Assembly: GCF_027923905.1 (NCBI RefSeq)
Contig: NZ_AP026966.1
Span: forward strand, 1,427,001-1,491,000
Reading direction: 5' to 3'
DNA: 64,000 nucleotides
Source: Massilia varians
GTDB taxonomy: Bacteria > Pseudomonadota > Gammaproteobacteria > Burkholderiales > Burkholderiaceae_D
Shown here: positions 17,648 to 27,149 of the stretch, piece by piece
Numbering within the stretch: the stretch's first letter is position 1
Layout: each line of letters starts with the position of its first letter
The notes under the pieces: model-generated
Database searches by the model: none
What the model saw: the letters and a program-made list of their open reading frames with translations, nothing else
What the model was told of the DNA's origin: nothing
Made by a program: the position numbers and the translations under genes

Positions 17648-18841
17648 ATGTCACGCGCATTCATCCTCCTGCTTGACTCGTTCGGCCTGGGCGCCTTGCC
17701 CGACGCCGACAAATACGGCGACGCGGGCGCCAACACCTTCGGCCACATCGCAGCCTGGGCCGCGAAAGAGGGCAAGCCGATGGCGCTGCCCAACCTCGAG
17801 CGCCTCGGCCTGGCGGCGGCCGCGCACAAGGCCAGCGGCGAATGGGCCGCCGGCTTCAGCCAGCGCGACGGCTTCACCGGCGCCTGGGGCGCCGCGCGCG
17901 AGCAGTCGACCGGCAAGGACACGCAGAGCGGCCACTGGGAGATCGCCGGCGTGCCGGTGCTGTTCGACTGGGGCTACTTCCCCAAGACCGTGCCGTCCTT
18001 CCCGAAGGAGCTGACCGACAAGCTGCAGGAGCTCACCGGCGTTCCCGGCTGGCTCGGCAACTGCCACGCCTCCGGCACCACCATCATCGACGAGTTGGGC
18101 GACGAACACGTCGCAACAAACAAGCCGATCCTGTACACCTCGGCCGACTCGGTGCTGCAGATCGCCGCGCACGAAGAACACTTCGGCCTGGAGCGCCTGT
18201 ACCAGGTCTGCGAGGTCGCGTATGAACTGGTCAAGCCCTACAACATCGGCCGCGTGATCGCGCGTCCCTTCCTGGGCGAGAACGGCAAGTACAAGCGCAC
18301 CAGCAACCGCCACGACTACGCCGTGCCGCCCACGAGCCCGACCCTGCTCGACCACGTCAAGGACGCGGGCGGCGAAGTCATCGCGCTGGGCAAGATCAGC
18401 GACATCTTCGCGGCCCAGGGCGTGACCCAGCTGATCAAGGGCGCCGACAACATGGCCTTGTTCGACCGCCTGGTCGAGGTGGCCGACACGGCGCCGGAGA
18501 AATCGCTTACTTTTGTCAACTTCGTCGATTTCGACATGCACTTCGGCCACCGCCGCGACGTCGCCGGCTACGCCAACGCGCTGCACGAGCTGGACGCGCG
18601 CCTGCCGGAGTTCATGGGCAAGCTGAAGGATGGCGACCTGGTCGTCATCACCGCCGACCACGGCTGCGACCCGACCGCGCCGGGATCCGACCACACCCGC
18701 GAGCACATCCCGATGATCTTCTTCGGCCCGAATGTCGCCCCGCAGGAACTGCCGATCGCGAATACCTTCTCGGATATCGGCGCTACCCTCGCCAAGCACC
18801 TTGGCGTCAAACCACTTTCGAACGGAACCGCACTGCTATGA
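17648..18841 (+). CDS. deoB: Phosphopentomutase
   Basis: 397 residues, alkaline-phosphatase superfamily. Metal-site regions visible: LLLDSFGLGALPDADKYGD with GANTFGHIA, HASGTTIIDELG, FVNFVDFDMHFGHRRD and ITADHGCDPTAPGSDHTREHIP. It interconverts (deoxy)ribose 1-phosphate and 5-phosphate, linking the phosphorylases to DeoC. It starts 21 bases after the PNP gene and overlaps deoC by four bases, so the three are co-transcribed and coupled. Confidence 0.97.
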   Translation: MSRAFILLLDSFGLGALPDADKYGDAGANTFGHIAAWAAKEGKPMALPNLERLGLAAAAHKASGEWAAGFSQRDGFTGAWGAAREQSTGKDTQSGHWEIAGVPVLFDWGYFPKTVPSFPKELTDKLQELTGVPGWLGNCHASGTTIIDELGDEHVATNKPILYTSADSVLQIAAHEEHFGLERLYQVCEVAYELVKPYNIGRVIARPFLGENGKYKRTSNRHDYAVPPTSPTLLDHVKDAGGEVIALGKISDIFAAQGVTQLIKGADNMALFDRLVEVADTAPEKSLTFVNFVDFDMHFGHRRDVAGYANALHELDARLPEFMGKLKDGDLVVITADHGCDPTAPGSDHTREHIPMIFFGPNVAPQELPIANTFSDIGATLAKHLGVKPLSNGTALL

Positions 18842-19794
18842 CCCAGCCCCTGGATTTCAAACGTAACACCGCCGTCGGCCTCGACCTCGGGCTGGTCAAG
18901 CACGTCAAGGTGAACCGCAACGCGGCGGACCGCCGCGCCGCCAGCCTGGCGAACCGCCGCACCGTCAAGAAGGAATACCAGGCCGCCTGGCTGGTGCGTG
19001 CGATCGAATGCATGGACCTGACCACCCTGGGCGGCGACGACACCCCGGGCCGCGTCGAGCGCCTGTGCATGAAGGCGATGCGCCCGCTGCGCGCCGACCT
19101 GATGGGGGCCCTGGGCCTGGAGTCGCTCACCACCGGCGCCGTCTGCGTCTACCACGAGATGATTCAACCGGCGGTGAAAATCCTGCAGGGCCGCCTGCCG
19201 ATCGCCGCGGTGTCGACCGCCTTCCCGGCCGGCCTGTCGAGCCTGGAAACCAAGCTGCGCGAGATCGAACTGTCGGTGGCCGCCGGCGCGACCGAGATCG
19301 ACATCGTGATCACGCGCCAGCATGTTTTGACCGGCAACTGGCAGGCGCTGTACGACGAGATGCTGGCCTACCGCCAGGCCTGCGGCGACGCGCACGTGAA
19401 GGCGATCCTGGCCACCGGCGACATCGTCACCCTGGACAACGTGGCCAAGGCCTCGATGGTCTGCATGATGGCCGGCGCCGACTTCATCAAGACCTCGACC
19501 GGCAAGGAAGGCGTCAACGCCACCATCCCGGTGTCGCTGGTGATGGTCCGCGCGATCCGCGATTACTACGAGCAGACCGGCTTCCAGGTCGGCTACAAGC
19601 CGGCCGGTGGCGTGTCCACCGCCAAGGCCGCGCTGCAGTACCTGACCGTGATGAAGGAAGAACTCGGCAACGACTGGCTGCAGCCGCACCTGTTCCGCAT
19701 CGGCGCGTCGAGCCTGATGACCGACATCGAACGCCAGCTCGAACACTACGTGACCGGCAACTACTCGGCCGCCCACCGCCACGCGCAACCATAA
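18838..19794 (+). CDS. deoC: Deoxyribose-phosphate aldolase
   Basis: 318 residues, longer than the E. coli enzyme (259) because of an N-terminal extension of about 50 residues, as in the metazoan-like DERA branch. The Schiff-base Lys is in GADFIKTSTGKEG and the proton-relay Lys in GYKPAGGVSTAKAA. It splits 2-deoxyribose 5-phosphate into acetaldehyde and glyceraldehyde 3-phosphate. The ATG overlaps the deoB TGA (ATGA). The aldehyde dehydrogenase encoded 18 bases downstream can remove the acetaldehyde. Confidence 0.96.
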   Translation: MTQPLDFKRNTAVGLDLGLVKHVKVNRNAADRRAASLANRRTVKKEYQAAWLVRAIECMDLTTLGGDDTPGRVERLCMKAMRPLRADLMGALGLESLTTGAVCVYHEMIQPAVKILQGRLPIAAVSTAFPAGLSSLETKLREIELSVAAGATEIDIVITRQHVLTGNWQALYDEMLAYRQACGDAHVKAILATGDIVTLDNVAKASMVCMMAGADFIKTSTGKEGVNATIPVSLVMVRAIRDYYEQTGFQVGYKPAGGVSTAKAALQYLTVMKEELGNDWLQPHLFRIGASSLMTDIERQLEHYVTGNYSAAHRHAQP

Positions 19795-19812
19795 AACAGC
19801 ATCGGATTCGTC

Positions 19813-22191
19813 ATGCCAACTATTAAAGAGATTCTTCAGACTATGGATTACGGCCCCGCACCAGAAAGCACCAAGGAAGCGAATGCGTGGCTGGACCAGC
19901 ATGGACGCCGTTTCGGCCTGTTCATCGACGGCGCGTGGACCGAAGCCGCGAATACCTTCGCCACCAGCAATCCGGCCGACGCCAGCGAACTGGCGCAGGT
20001 AAGCCAGGCAAGCGCGGACGACGTCGAGCGCGCCGTCCAGGCCGCGCGCCGCGCCCAGCCGGGCTGGGTGGCCATGGGCGGCCATGGCCGCGCCAAGGTC
20101 ATGTACGCGCTGGCGCGCCTGCTGCAGAAGCACGCGCGCCTGTTCGCGGTGCTCGAGACCCTGGACAACGGCAAGACCATCCGCGAAACCCGCGACGCCG
20201 ACCTGCCGCTGGCAAGCAGGCACTTCTACCACCACGCCGGCTGGGCCGCGCTGCAGTCGGAAGAATTCGCCGACTACCGCGCCGTCGGCGTGGTCGGCCA
20301 GATCGTGCCGTGGAATTTCCCGCTCTTGATGCTGGCATGGAAGATCGCCCCGGCCCTGGCCGCCGGCAACACGGTCGTGTTCAAGCCGGCCGAGTTCACG
20401 CCGCTCACCGCGCTGCTGTTCGCCGAGATCTGCCAGCAGGCCGGCGTCCCGGCGGGCGTGGTCAACATCCTTACCGGCGACGGCGCCGTGGGCGAAGCCA
20501 TCGTCAACCACCCGGGCATCGACAAGCTGGCCTTCACCGGTTCGACCGAAGTGGGCCGCATCATCCGCAAAGCGACCGCCGGCACCGGCAAGAAGCTGTC
20601 GCTGGAACTGGGCGGCAAGTCGCCCTTCATCGTGTTCGACGACGCCGACCTGGATGCGGCCGTGGAAGGCCTGGTCGATTCGATCTGGTTCAACCAGGGG
20701 CAGGTCTGCTGCGCCGGTTCGCGCCTCCTGGTGCAGGAATCGGTGTACGAGCGTTTCATCGCCAAGGTGAAGGCGCGCATGCAGAACCTGCGCGTCGGCT
20801 CGCCGCTCGATAAGTCGAACGACATCGGCGCGCTGGTCGATCCGATCCAGCAGCAGCGCATCCACGCGCTGGTGGAATCGGCACGGCTTGAGGGCTGCGA
20901 CATCTGGCAGCCGGCCTGCGAAGCCCCGACCGCGGGTTCGTGGTACCTGCCGACCCTGATCACCGGCGCTTCGACCTCGGCCGCCGTGGCGCAGGCCGAA
21001 ATCTTCGGCCCGGTGCTGGTGGCGATGAGCTTCCGCACCCCGGTTGAGGCGGTGCAGCTGGCCAACAACACCGTGTACGGCCTGGCCGCCTGCGTGTGGT
21101 CGGAATCGATCTCGCTGGCGCTGGACGTGGCGCCGCAGATCAAGGCCGGCGTGGTCTGGATCAACACCGCCAACCAGTTCGACGCCGCCTGCGGCTTCGG
21201 CGGCTACAAGGAATCGGGCTTCGGCCGCGAAGGCGGCAAGGAAGGCATGTACGAGTACCTGACGCCTCTAGCGGAAGACGCTCGCCCGGCCGCGCCGGTC
21301 GTCGCTGAAAAAGGCCGCGTCAAGCCGTCGGACGAAGGCAGCCCCTTCGCCGTCGACCGCACCGCCAAGCTCTACATCGGCGGCAAGCAGGCGCGCCCGG
21401 ACGGCGCCTACAGCCGCGCCATCATGGGCGCCAATGGCGCCTTCCTGGCCGATGTCGGCGAAGGCAACCGCAAGGACATCCGCAACGCCGTGGAAGCGGC
21501 GCACAAGGCGTCCGGCTGGTCGAAGGCCACCGCGCACAACCGCGCGCAGGTGCTGTACTACATCGCCGAGAACCTGGCGATCCGCGCCGACGAATTCGCC
21601 CAGCGCATCGCCGCGCAGACCGGTGCCAAGGATGCGGCACGCGAGGTGCAGGCTTCGATCGAGCGCCTGTTCTATTGGGCCGCCTGGTGCGACAAGTACG
21701 ACGGCCAGGCGCACCAGCCGCCAATGCACGGCATCACCGTGGCCTTGAACGAGCCGGTCGGCGTAATCGGCATCATCTGCCCGAACGAGAACCCGCTGCT
21801 GGGCTTCATCTCGCTGGTCGCTCCGGCGCTGGCGCTGGGCAACCGCGTGGTGGCGGTGCCGTCGGAAACGGCGCCACTGTCGGCGCTTGATCTGTACCAG
21901 GTGCTGGACACCTCGGACCTGCCGGGCGGCGCGCTGAACATCGTCACCGGTTCCAGCTCGGAGCTGGCCCGTACGCTGGCCTCGCACTCGGACGTGGATG
22001 CGGTGTGGCGCCACGACGGTTCGGCGGAGGGTTGCGCGGAAGTCGAGCGCTTGTCCAGCGAGTCGCTCAAGCGCACCTGGGTCGGCGGCGCCAAGGGCCG
22101 CGACTGGTTCGATGCCAAGCAGGCCTGCGGCCGCACCGTGCTGCAGCACGCGAGCCAGGTGAAAAATGTCTGGATTCCGTACGGCGTCTAA
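19813..22191 (+). CDS. Two-domain aldehyde dehydrogenase, ALDH16-like
   Basis: 792 residues. The first domain (about 1-490) is a complete ALDH: GVVGQIVPWNFPLLMLAWK, the Glu in LELGGKSPFIVF, and the nucleophile in FNQGQVCCAGSRLLVQ. A second ALDH-like domain (about 510-792) has IGIICPNENPLLGFISLVAPALALG and a cofactor-binding-like half but no Cys motif, and it ends early. This architecture is that of the ALDH16 family, where the C-terminal domain is non-catalytic and aids assembly. Between deoC and deoA it most likely oxidises acetaldehyde from deoxyribose breakdown to acetate (inference). A REPIN-like repeat separates it from deoA. Confidence 0.9.
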   Translation: MPTIKEILQTMDYGPAPESTKEANAWLDQHGRRFGLFIDGAWTEAANTFATSNPADASELAQVSQASADDVERAVQAARRAQPGWVAMGGHGRAKVMYALARLLQKHARLFAVLETLDNGKTIRETRDADLPLASRHFYHHAGWAALQSEEFADYRAVGVVGQIVPWNFPLLMLAWKIAPALAAGNTVVFKPAEFTPLTALLFAEICQQAGVPAGVVNILTGDGAVGEAIVNHPGIDKLAFTGSTEVGRIIRKATAGTGKKLSLELGGKSPFIVFDDADLDAAVEGLVDSIWFNQGQVCCAGSRLLVQESVYERFIAKVKARMQNLRVGSPLDKSNDIGALVDPIQQQRIHALVESARLEGCDIWQPACEAPTAGSWYLPTLITGASTSAAVAQAEIFGPVLVAMSFRTPVEAVQLANNTVYGLAACVWSESISLALDVAPQIKAGVVWINTANQFDAACGFGGYKESGFGREGGKEGMYEYLTPLAEDARPAAPVVAEKGRVKPSDEGSPFAVDRTAKLYIGGKQARPDGAYSRAIMGANGAFLADVGEGNRKDIRNAVEAAHKASGWSKATAHNRAQVLYYIAENLAIRADEFAQRIAAQTGAKDAAREVQASIERLFYWAAWCDKYDGQAHQPPMHGITVALNEPVGVIGIICPNENPLLGFISLVAPALALGNRVVAVPSETAPLSALDLYQVLDTSDLPGGALNIVTGSSSELARTLASHSDVDAVWRHDGSAEGCAEVERLSSESLKRTWVGGAKGRDWFDAKQACGRTVLQHASQVKNVWIPYGV

Positions 22192-22217
22192 TTGAATTAT
22201 TGGCGCCTGCGGGCGTC

Positions 22218-22326
22218 GTAGGGTGGGCGGGTCTCCCGCCCGCGCGTTCAACCAGCCCATGAGCAGCCTCGGAGCAGGCCGGGATACGTGATTTGAACGC
22301 GCGGGCGGCGAAGCCGCCCACCCTAC
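22218..22326. repeat. REPIN-like inverted pair, copy 2
   Basis: The left unit starts GTAGGGTGGGCGGG and ends in GCGCGTTCAA; the right unit is its inverse, ending GCCGCCCACCCTAC at 22326. The right arm hairpin reads GGGCGGC/GCCGCCC while the left reads GGGCGGG/CCCGCCC, so both strands of the stem differ together. It lies inside the nucleoside operon, between the ALDH gene and deoA. Confidence 0.87.
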
Positions 22327-22346
22327 GTTATAGAAAGGCTCATCTT

Positions 22347-23669
22347 ATGTTCCTCCCCCAAGAAATCGTCCGCAAAAAGCGTGACGGCGGCACCCTGAGC
22401 GCCGAAGAGATCCAGTTCTTCGTGCGCGGCATCCCGGACGGCAGCACCACCGAAGGCCAGATCGCGGCATTCGCGATGGCCGTCTACTTCAACGACATGA
22501 GCATGGACGAACGCGTCGCCTTCACGCTGGCGATGCGCGATTCCGGCCTGGTGATGGAATGGAAATCCCTGGACCTGCCAGGCCCGGTGGTCGACAAGCA
22601 CTCGACCGGCGGTGTCGGCGACGTGGTCTCGCTGATGCTGGGGCCGATGATCGCGGCCTGCGGCGGCTTCGTGCCGATGATCTCGGGCCGCGGCCTGGGC
22701 CACACCGGCGGCACCCTGGACAAATTCGACTCGATTCCCGGCTACAGCACCGTGCCGGATCCGGAAACGTTCCGCCGCGTCGTCAAGGACGTGGGCGTGG
22801 CCATCATCGGCCAGACTGCTCAGCTGGCGCCGGCCGACAAGCGCTTCTACAGCATCCGCGACACCACCGCGACGGTGGAGTCGGTGGCCATGATCACCGG
22901 CTCGATCCTGTCGAAGAAGCTAGCGGCCGGCCTGGACGCGCTGGTGATGGACGTGAAGGTCGGCAGCGGCGCTTTCATGCCGACCTACGACAAATCGGTC
23001 GAGCTGGCCGAGAGCATCGTCCACGTCGGCAACGGCGCGGGCACCCCTACCTCGGCGATCCTGACCGGCATGAACGAGTCGCTGTGCCACGCCGCCGGCA
23101 ACGCCGTCGAAGTGCGCGTCGCGATCGACTACCTGAGCGGCAAGTCGCGCCCCGCGCGCCTGCACGAAGTGACGATGGCGCTGTGCGCCGAGATGCTGGT
23201 CATGTCGGGCATCGCCAAGACCGATGACGAAGCGCGCGCCAAGCTGCAGGCGGCCCTCGATTCCGGCGAAGCGGCCGAGCGCTTCGCACGCATGGTCACC
23301 GCGCTGGGCGGCCCGGCCGACCTGATGGACAAGCCGGACGCGCACCTGGAGTCCGCACCGGTCATCGTCCAGGCCCCGGCACTGCAGGCAGGTTTTGCCA
23401 CCTCGGTCGACACCCGCGGCCTCGGCCTGGCGGTGGTGGCGCTGGGCGGCGGCCGCGTGCGTCCGCAGGACACGATCGACTTTGCCGTCGGCCTGACGAA
23501 CATGGTCGAACTGGGCGAGGCGATCGCGGTCGGCCAGCCGCTGGCGATGGTGCACGCCCGTAGCCACGACGCTGCCGAACAGGCGGTGCGCCAGGTGCAG
23601 GCTGCCTACCGGATCGGTGCTACGATGCCGGCGGCCGAGCCGATGATCTACAAGACCATCCGTCCTTGA
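22347..23669 (+). CDS. deoA: Thymidine phosphorylase
   Basis: 440 residues from the ATG at 22347 (GAAAGG upstream); an earlier ATG at 22293 falls inside the repeat and is rejected. Family motifs: [18 protein letters not shown] at the start, the signature [18 protein letters not shown], and [21 protein letters not shown]. DeoA dimers phosphorolyse thymidine and deoxyuridine to free base and 2-deoxyribose 1-phosphate, feeding DeoB and DeoC. cdd follows after ten bases. Confidence 0.97.
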   Translation: MFLPQEIVRKKRDGGTLSAEEIQFFVRGIPDGSTTEGQIAAFAMAVYFNDMSMDERVAFTLAMRDSGLVMEWKSLDLPGPVVDKHSTGGVGDVVSLMLGPMIAACGGFVPMISGRGLGHTGGTLDKFDSIPGYSTVPDPETFRRVVKDVGVAIIGQTAQLAPADKRFYSIRDTTATVESVAMITGSILSKKLAAGLDALVMDVKVGSGAFMPTYDKSVELAESIVHVGNGAGTPTSAILTGMNESLCHAAGNAVEVRVAIDYLSGKSRPARLHEVTMALCAEMLVMSGIAKTDDEARAKLQAALDSGEAAERFARMVTALGGPADLMDKPDAHLESAPVIVQAPALQAGFATSVDTRGLGLAVVALGGGRVRPQDTIDFAVGLTNMVELGEAIAVGQPLAMVHARSHDAAEQAVRQVQAAYRIGATMPAAEPMIYKTIRP

Positions 23670-23679
23670 TACCCAGACC

Positions 23680-24084
23680 ATGAAATACGCGAAACTCATC
23701 GACGAAGCGCGCGCCGCGCGCGAACTGGCCTACACGCCGTACTCGAAGTTCCAGGTCGGCGCCGCGCTGGAATGCAAGGACGGCCGCATCTTCCGCGGCT
23801 GTAACGTGGAAAACGCGTCCTACGGCCTGTGCAACTGCGCCGAGCGCACCGCCTTCTTCAGCGCCATTGCGCACGGCTACAAGCCGGGCGACTTCACGGC
23901 CCTGGTCGTGATCGGTCAGACCGAGGGCCCGATCGCCCCCTGCGGTGCCTGCCGCCAGGTGATCCTGGAACTGGGCGGCAAGACACTGCCGGTGGTGCTG
24001 ACCAACCTGAACGGCGACGTGTTCGAGACCACGGCGGCCGAGCAGCTGCCGAATGCCTTCGTTGGCGGAGACCTCGACAAGTAA
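23680..24084 (+). CDS. cdd: Cytidine deaminase
   Basis: 134 residues, the short homotetrameric class. Zinc site: Cys in VENASYGLCNCAERTAF (with the catalytic Glu in AE) and the pair in PCGACRQVI. It converts (deoxy)cytidine to (deoxy)uridine so that DeoA can act on it. It is the last gene of the nucleoside operon and is followed by a good terminator. Confidence 0.97.
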   Translation: MKYAKLIDEARAARELAYTPYSKFQVGAALECKDGRIFRGCNVENASYGLCNCAERTAFFSAIAHGYKPGDFTALVVIGQTEGPIAPCGACRQVILELGGKTLPVVLTNLNGDVFETTAAEQLPNAFVGGDLDK

Positions 24085-24102
24085 GCGGCATCGTCTGGCC
24101 TG

Positions 24103-24141
24103 AAAAGCGCTGTACGCGGCAAACGCGACAGCGCTTTTCTT
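24103..24141 (+). terminator. Terminator after cdd
   Basis: AAAAGCGCTGT and ACAGCGCTTTT form an 11-bp stem around a 14-base loop, followed by CTTTT. It closes the PNP-deoB-deoC-ALDH-deoA-cdd run. Confidence 0.9.
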
Positions 24142-24185
24142 TTGCTTGTTAAAAGCAAGCAAGCTGAGCTTCCTCAAGAGCAACG

Positions 24186-25520
24186 TTGCGATACCGGCGT
24201 GTAATCGCTGGAATCGCCTTGACCGCGCGCCGCGGGCAGCCCGACGCCCAGCACAACCAGTACGCGCATGGGCCGGGCGCCGTGACGGGCAACGCGCCGG
24301 CGTGGTTTCCCGGCGAAAGCGGCGGGCATGGACATGCGGCGGTGCTGTCGGGCTTCAAGTCGCAGAGCCTGGGCGAGAGCCAGCCGGGCGATGGCGCATA
24401 CAGCCAATTGGTGTTCGACGACAGTCCTGGCCAGGCGCGCACTGCCTTGCAATGCCATCTGAAGGCGCATGAAGGCACGGCGGAGCTGAATCTCGGACAT
24501 CTGGTTCACCAGACCGACAACGAGCGGCTGCAGACGGTGGGCTTCGGAGCGGAGCTGAAGACGGCGCACAGTCTGGCGTTGCGGGCCGGGCAGGGGATGC
24601 TGCTGTCGACCGACGCCCGGCAAGGAGCGCGCGGCAGCCAGCTCGATTCGCGCGAGGCGCTGGCGCAGATCGAGGAGGGCCATCGCTTGCAGGTAGATAT
24701 GGCGAGCCTGGCGCAGAAGCACAACGCCCGCCTGGAGGGGGTGCCGGCGCTGGAGGAACTGGCGGCGGTCAAGGAGATGGCGCACAGCGCCGAGGCGATC
24801 GGTGTCGCCGAGGATGGCGCAACCGCGTATAGCGCAGCGCAGCTGCAGCTGTCGAGTCCTGCGGGCATTGTCGTCAGCACCCCGGCGGATGCGCTGCTCT
24901 CGGCGGGGACGACGAGCAGCATCGTCGCCGGGCAAGACATCAATGTCCTTGCGCAGGGTAATTCGTCCACATTGCTTGCGAAGGGCATCAGCCTGTTCAC
25001 CTACGGTAAAGCGACGAACAAGGAAAAGCCGAATCAGGAGGTGGGCATCAAGTTGCACGCGGCCAGCGGGAAGCTGAGCAGCCAGAGTCAGTCAGGCCCG
25101 ACCAGGCTGACGGCGGACAAGACCATCACCGTGGCGAGTGTGAGCAAATCGGTGGCGATTGCGGCACCGAAGAAGCATGTGTTGCTGACGGCGCAAGGGG
25201 CGCACATCAAGCTGGAAGGGGGGAATATCGAGGTGCATGCGCCGGGGAATGTGGAGTTCAAGGCGGGTAAGAAGGAGCTCGCGGGGCCGGTCAGTATTTC
25301 CAGCCCGGAGCTGGCCATGAAGGTCTCCGAACTCAAGCTGAAACGCGATCTTGAGATCGAATACGTGGATGCGGACGGTAATAAGCTGGCAGATGAGCCG
25401 ATTGCACTGCGATTCGCATCGGGTGCCGAGAAAGCTACGGTATTGGATGGGAGCGGAACAGCGGTCATCAAGAATGCACACCTCAGGCCGTTCGGAGCGA
25501 AACAGCCGCGACGAAAGTGA
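24186..25520 (+). pseudogene. vgrG: vgrG 3' fragment (type VI secretion spike protein, 5' truncated)
   Basis: About 444 codons, homologous to only the C-terminal half of VgrG. Recognisable from about codon 17 (RGQPDAQHNQYAHGPGAVTGN), where an intact VgrG would carry the gp27/gp5-like base and spike before it. Present are the Vgr core (DGAYSQLVFDDSPGQART ... LNLGHLVHQTDNERL, codons 78-130), a DUF2345 needle region (about 215-365) and a C-terminal extension from codon 390 that may carry or bind an effector. The first codons (MRYRRVIAGIALTARR) are unlike VgrG and come from the junction next to the cdd terminator. Without the baseplate-binding domains it cannot be a normal spike. Codon bias is weaker than in neighbours, which suits acquired DNA. 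Confidence 0.82.
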
Positions 25521-25529
25521 GGTTCATCA

Positions 25530-25646
25530 ATGGCAACGAAAATGCAGGTACCGTTAGTCACACGTGTCGCGGTGGCAGACAAGGCAAGACGGACAGCCAT
25601 CCAGGCGCTACGTCACAGGGCATCGCGACAGCCCAGCGGGCCTTGA
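25530..25646 (+). other. Short ORF after the vgrG fragment, possible effector-gene remnant
   Basis: 38 codons starting MATKMQVPLVTRVAVADKAR, with GTGAGG eight bases before the ATG and starting nine bases after the vgrG stop. A real gene often begins at this place in vgrG clusters. The reading frame stops after 38 codons, so it may be the 5' stub of a decayed effector or adaptor gene. No family recognised. Confidence 0.25.
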
Positions 25647-25704
25647 AAACGCCACTATCCTCACAACATGCAGCTTTGACCACGTTTTCGATGAGGAGCA
25701 CCCC

Positions 25705-26346
25705 ATGAGCCCATCCGACACCCAACTGCTGCATGACTTCCTCGGCCAGCTCGTCCAGGCCCGCGGCATCCAGAAAGACCCCGAAGCCGACGCGCTCATC
25801 CAGCGCGCGGTCGCACAACAGCCAGATGCCGCCTATCTGCTGGTCCAGCGCGTGCTGCTGATGGAACAAGCCCTCGACAGCGCCAAATCCCGGATCGCCG
25901 CACTGGAAAGCCAGCTGCAACAACAGCAGCAACCGGCCAGCCGCGGCGGCTTCCTCGACCCCAACTCCTGGGGCAACCGCCGGCACGCCAGCCACCCGCA
26001 ATCCCAGCACATGCACTACCAGCACGCCATGCCCGGCTCGATGGGCCGCGGCTTGGGCGGCTTCCTGCGTGGTGGCGGCGGAGGCGGCCTGCTTGGCTCG
26101 ATCGCCGCGACCGCCGCGGGCGTGGCAGCGGGCAGCTTCCTGTTCCACGGCCTGGACAACCTGCTCCATGACCACGACGGAAACAGCGGCGCCCATCTGC
26201 TGGGCGGAGAGAACCTGTCAGGCGGCGACCTGTCGGGCAGTGCGCTGGCCGACCAGGCCGGCCTGAACGACATCGGCACCGGCGACAGCCTGCTCGGCGG
26301 CGGCTTCTTCGACGGCGACGGTTCTGACGAAGGCCTGTTCGGCTGA
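25705..26346 (+). CDS. DUF2076 domain-containing protein
   Basis: 213 residues from the ATG at 25705, with GAGGAG upstream. The N-terminal 75 residues (DTQLLHDFLGQLVQARGIQKDPEAD ... LVQRVLLMEQALDSAKSRIAALE) form the helical, coiled-coil DUF2076 core. After a Gln run and His-rich linker comes a Gly-rich stretch with a short hydrophobic segment (SIAATAAGVAAGSFLFHGLDNLL), then an acidic Gly/Asp/Leu tail. The family is periplasmic or membrane-associated and has no known function. It is closed by a convergent response-regulator gene. Confidence 0.85.
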   Translation: MSPSDTQLLHDFLGQLVQARGIQKDPEADALIQRAVAQQPDAAYLLVQRVLLMEQALDSAKSRIAALESQLQQQQQPASRGGFLDPNSWGNRRHASHPQSQHMHYQHAMPGSMGRGLGGFLRGGGGGGLLGSIAATAAGVAAGSFLFHGLDNLLHDHDGNSGAHLLGGENLSGGDLSGSALADQAGLNDIGTGDSLLGGGFFDGDGSDEGLFG

Positions 26347-26366
26347 GCGTCAGGCCGGTAAGAAGA

Positions 26367-27149
26367 TCACATCTGCTGGAACAGGTGCCCGTGATTGCGG
26401 CTCACTTCCAGCTCGCCCGGGAAGTTACGCAGCCGGACCATCTGGCGCCCGCGCAGGTCGCGGAACACTTCGGCGATCGCATCCACCCGGACCAATGTCG
26501 AGCGGTGGATGCGCCAGAACTCGTCCGGGTCCAGCTCGTCCGCCAGTTCCTTGAGCGTCTTGCGGATCAGGAGCTGGGCGGTCGCGGTCTGCACGCAGGT
26601 GTACTTGTCGTCGGCCTGGAAGAACAGTACCTCGCGCGTGCTGACCATGCGCAGGCTGCCGCCCACCTGGGCCTGGATCCACTTCAGGTAGTTTGGCCTG
26701 GCCGCGCCGCCCTGCTTGAGCAGGGTGCCCAGCTCGGCCAGTTGCGCGCCGATGTCCTGCGGCGCCTTGCTGAGCCGCGCACGGAGGCGCTCGCAGGTGG
26801 TCTGCAGCCTTGAAGGGGTCACCGGCTTGAGCAGGTAGTCGATCGCGCCCTGCTCGAAGGCGTCGAGCGCGTACTGGTCGTAGGCGGTGGCGAACACGAT
26901 GTGGCAGCGGTTGTAGAGCTGGCGCGCGGCGTCGATGCCGCCCATGCCGGGCATGCGGATGTCCAGAAAAGCGATATCGGGCTTGTGCTGCGCCGCGAGT
27001 TCCAGCGCCTCGGCGCCGTTGGCCGCTTCGGCCACGATGCGCAGCTCGGGCCACGTATCCGCCAGGCGCATGCGCAACTGGTCGCGCATCGGCGCTTCGT
27101 CGTCGGCGATCAGGGCGGTCGGGGCGCCTGGACTCACTTGAGCGCTCAT
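26367..27149 (-). CDS. LytTR-type response regulator
   Basis: 260 residues. Receiver domain at about 10-130 with the acidic pocket ADDE (residues 15-18) and phospho-acceptor Asp63 in IAFLDIRMPGMGG; Lys of the switch is in LLKPVTPSRL. The LytTR DNA-binding domain occupies about 160-258 (VSTREVLFFQADDKYTCVQT ... FWRIHRSTLVRVDAI). The ATG shares one base with the stop codon of the sensor kinase gene, so the two are coupled. Regulators of this AlgR/LytR class control envelope, uptake or motility genes; the target here is not visible. Confidence 0.94.
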   Translation of the reverse strand: MSAQVSPGAPTALIADDEAPMRDQLRMRLADTWPELRIVAEAANGAEALELAAQHKPDIAFLDIRMPGMGGIDAARQLYNRCHIVFATAYDQYALDAFEQGAIDYLLKPVTPSRLQTTCERLRARLSKAPQDIGAQLAELGTLLKQGGAARPNYLKWIQAQVGGSLRMVSTREVLFFQADDKYTCVQTATAQLLIRKTLKELADELDPDEFWRIHRSTLVRVDAIAEVFRDLRGRQMVRLRNFPGELEVSRNHGHLFQQM

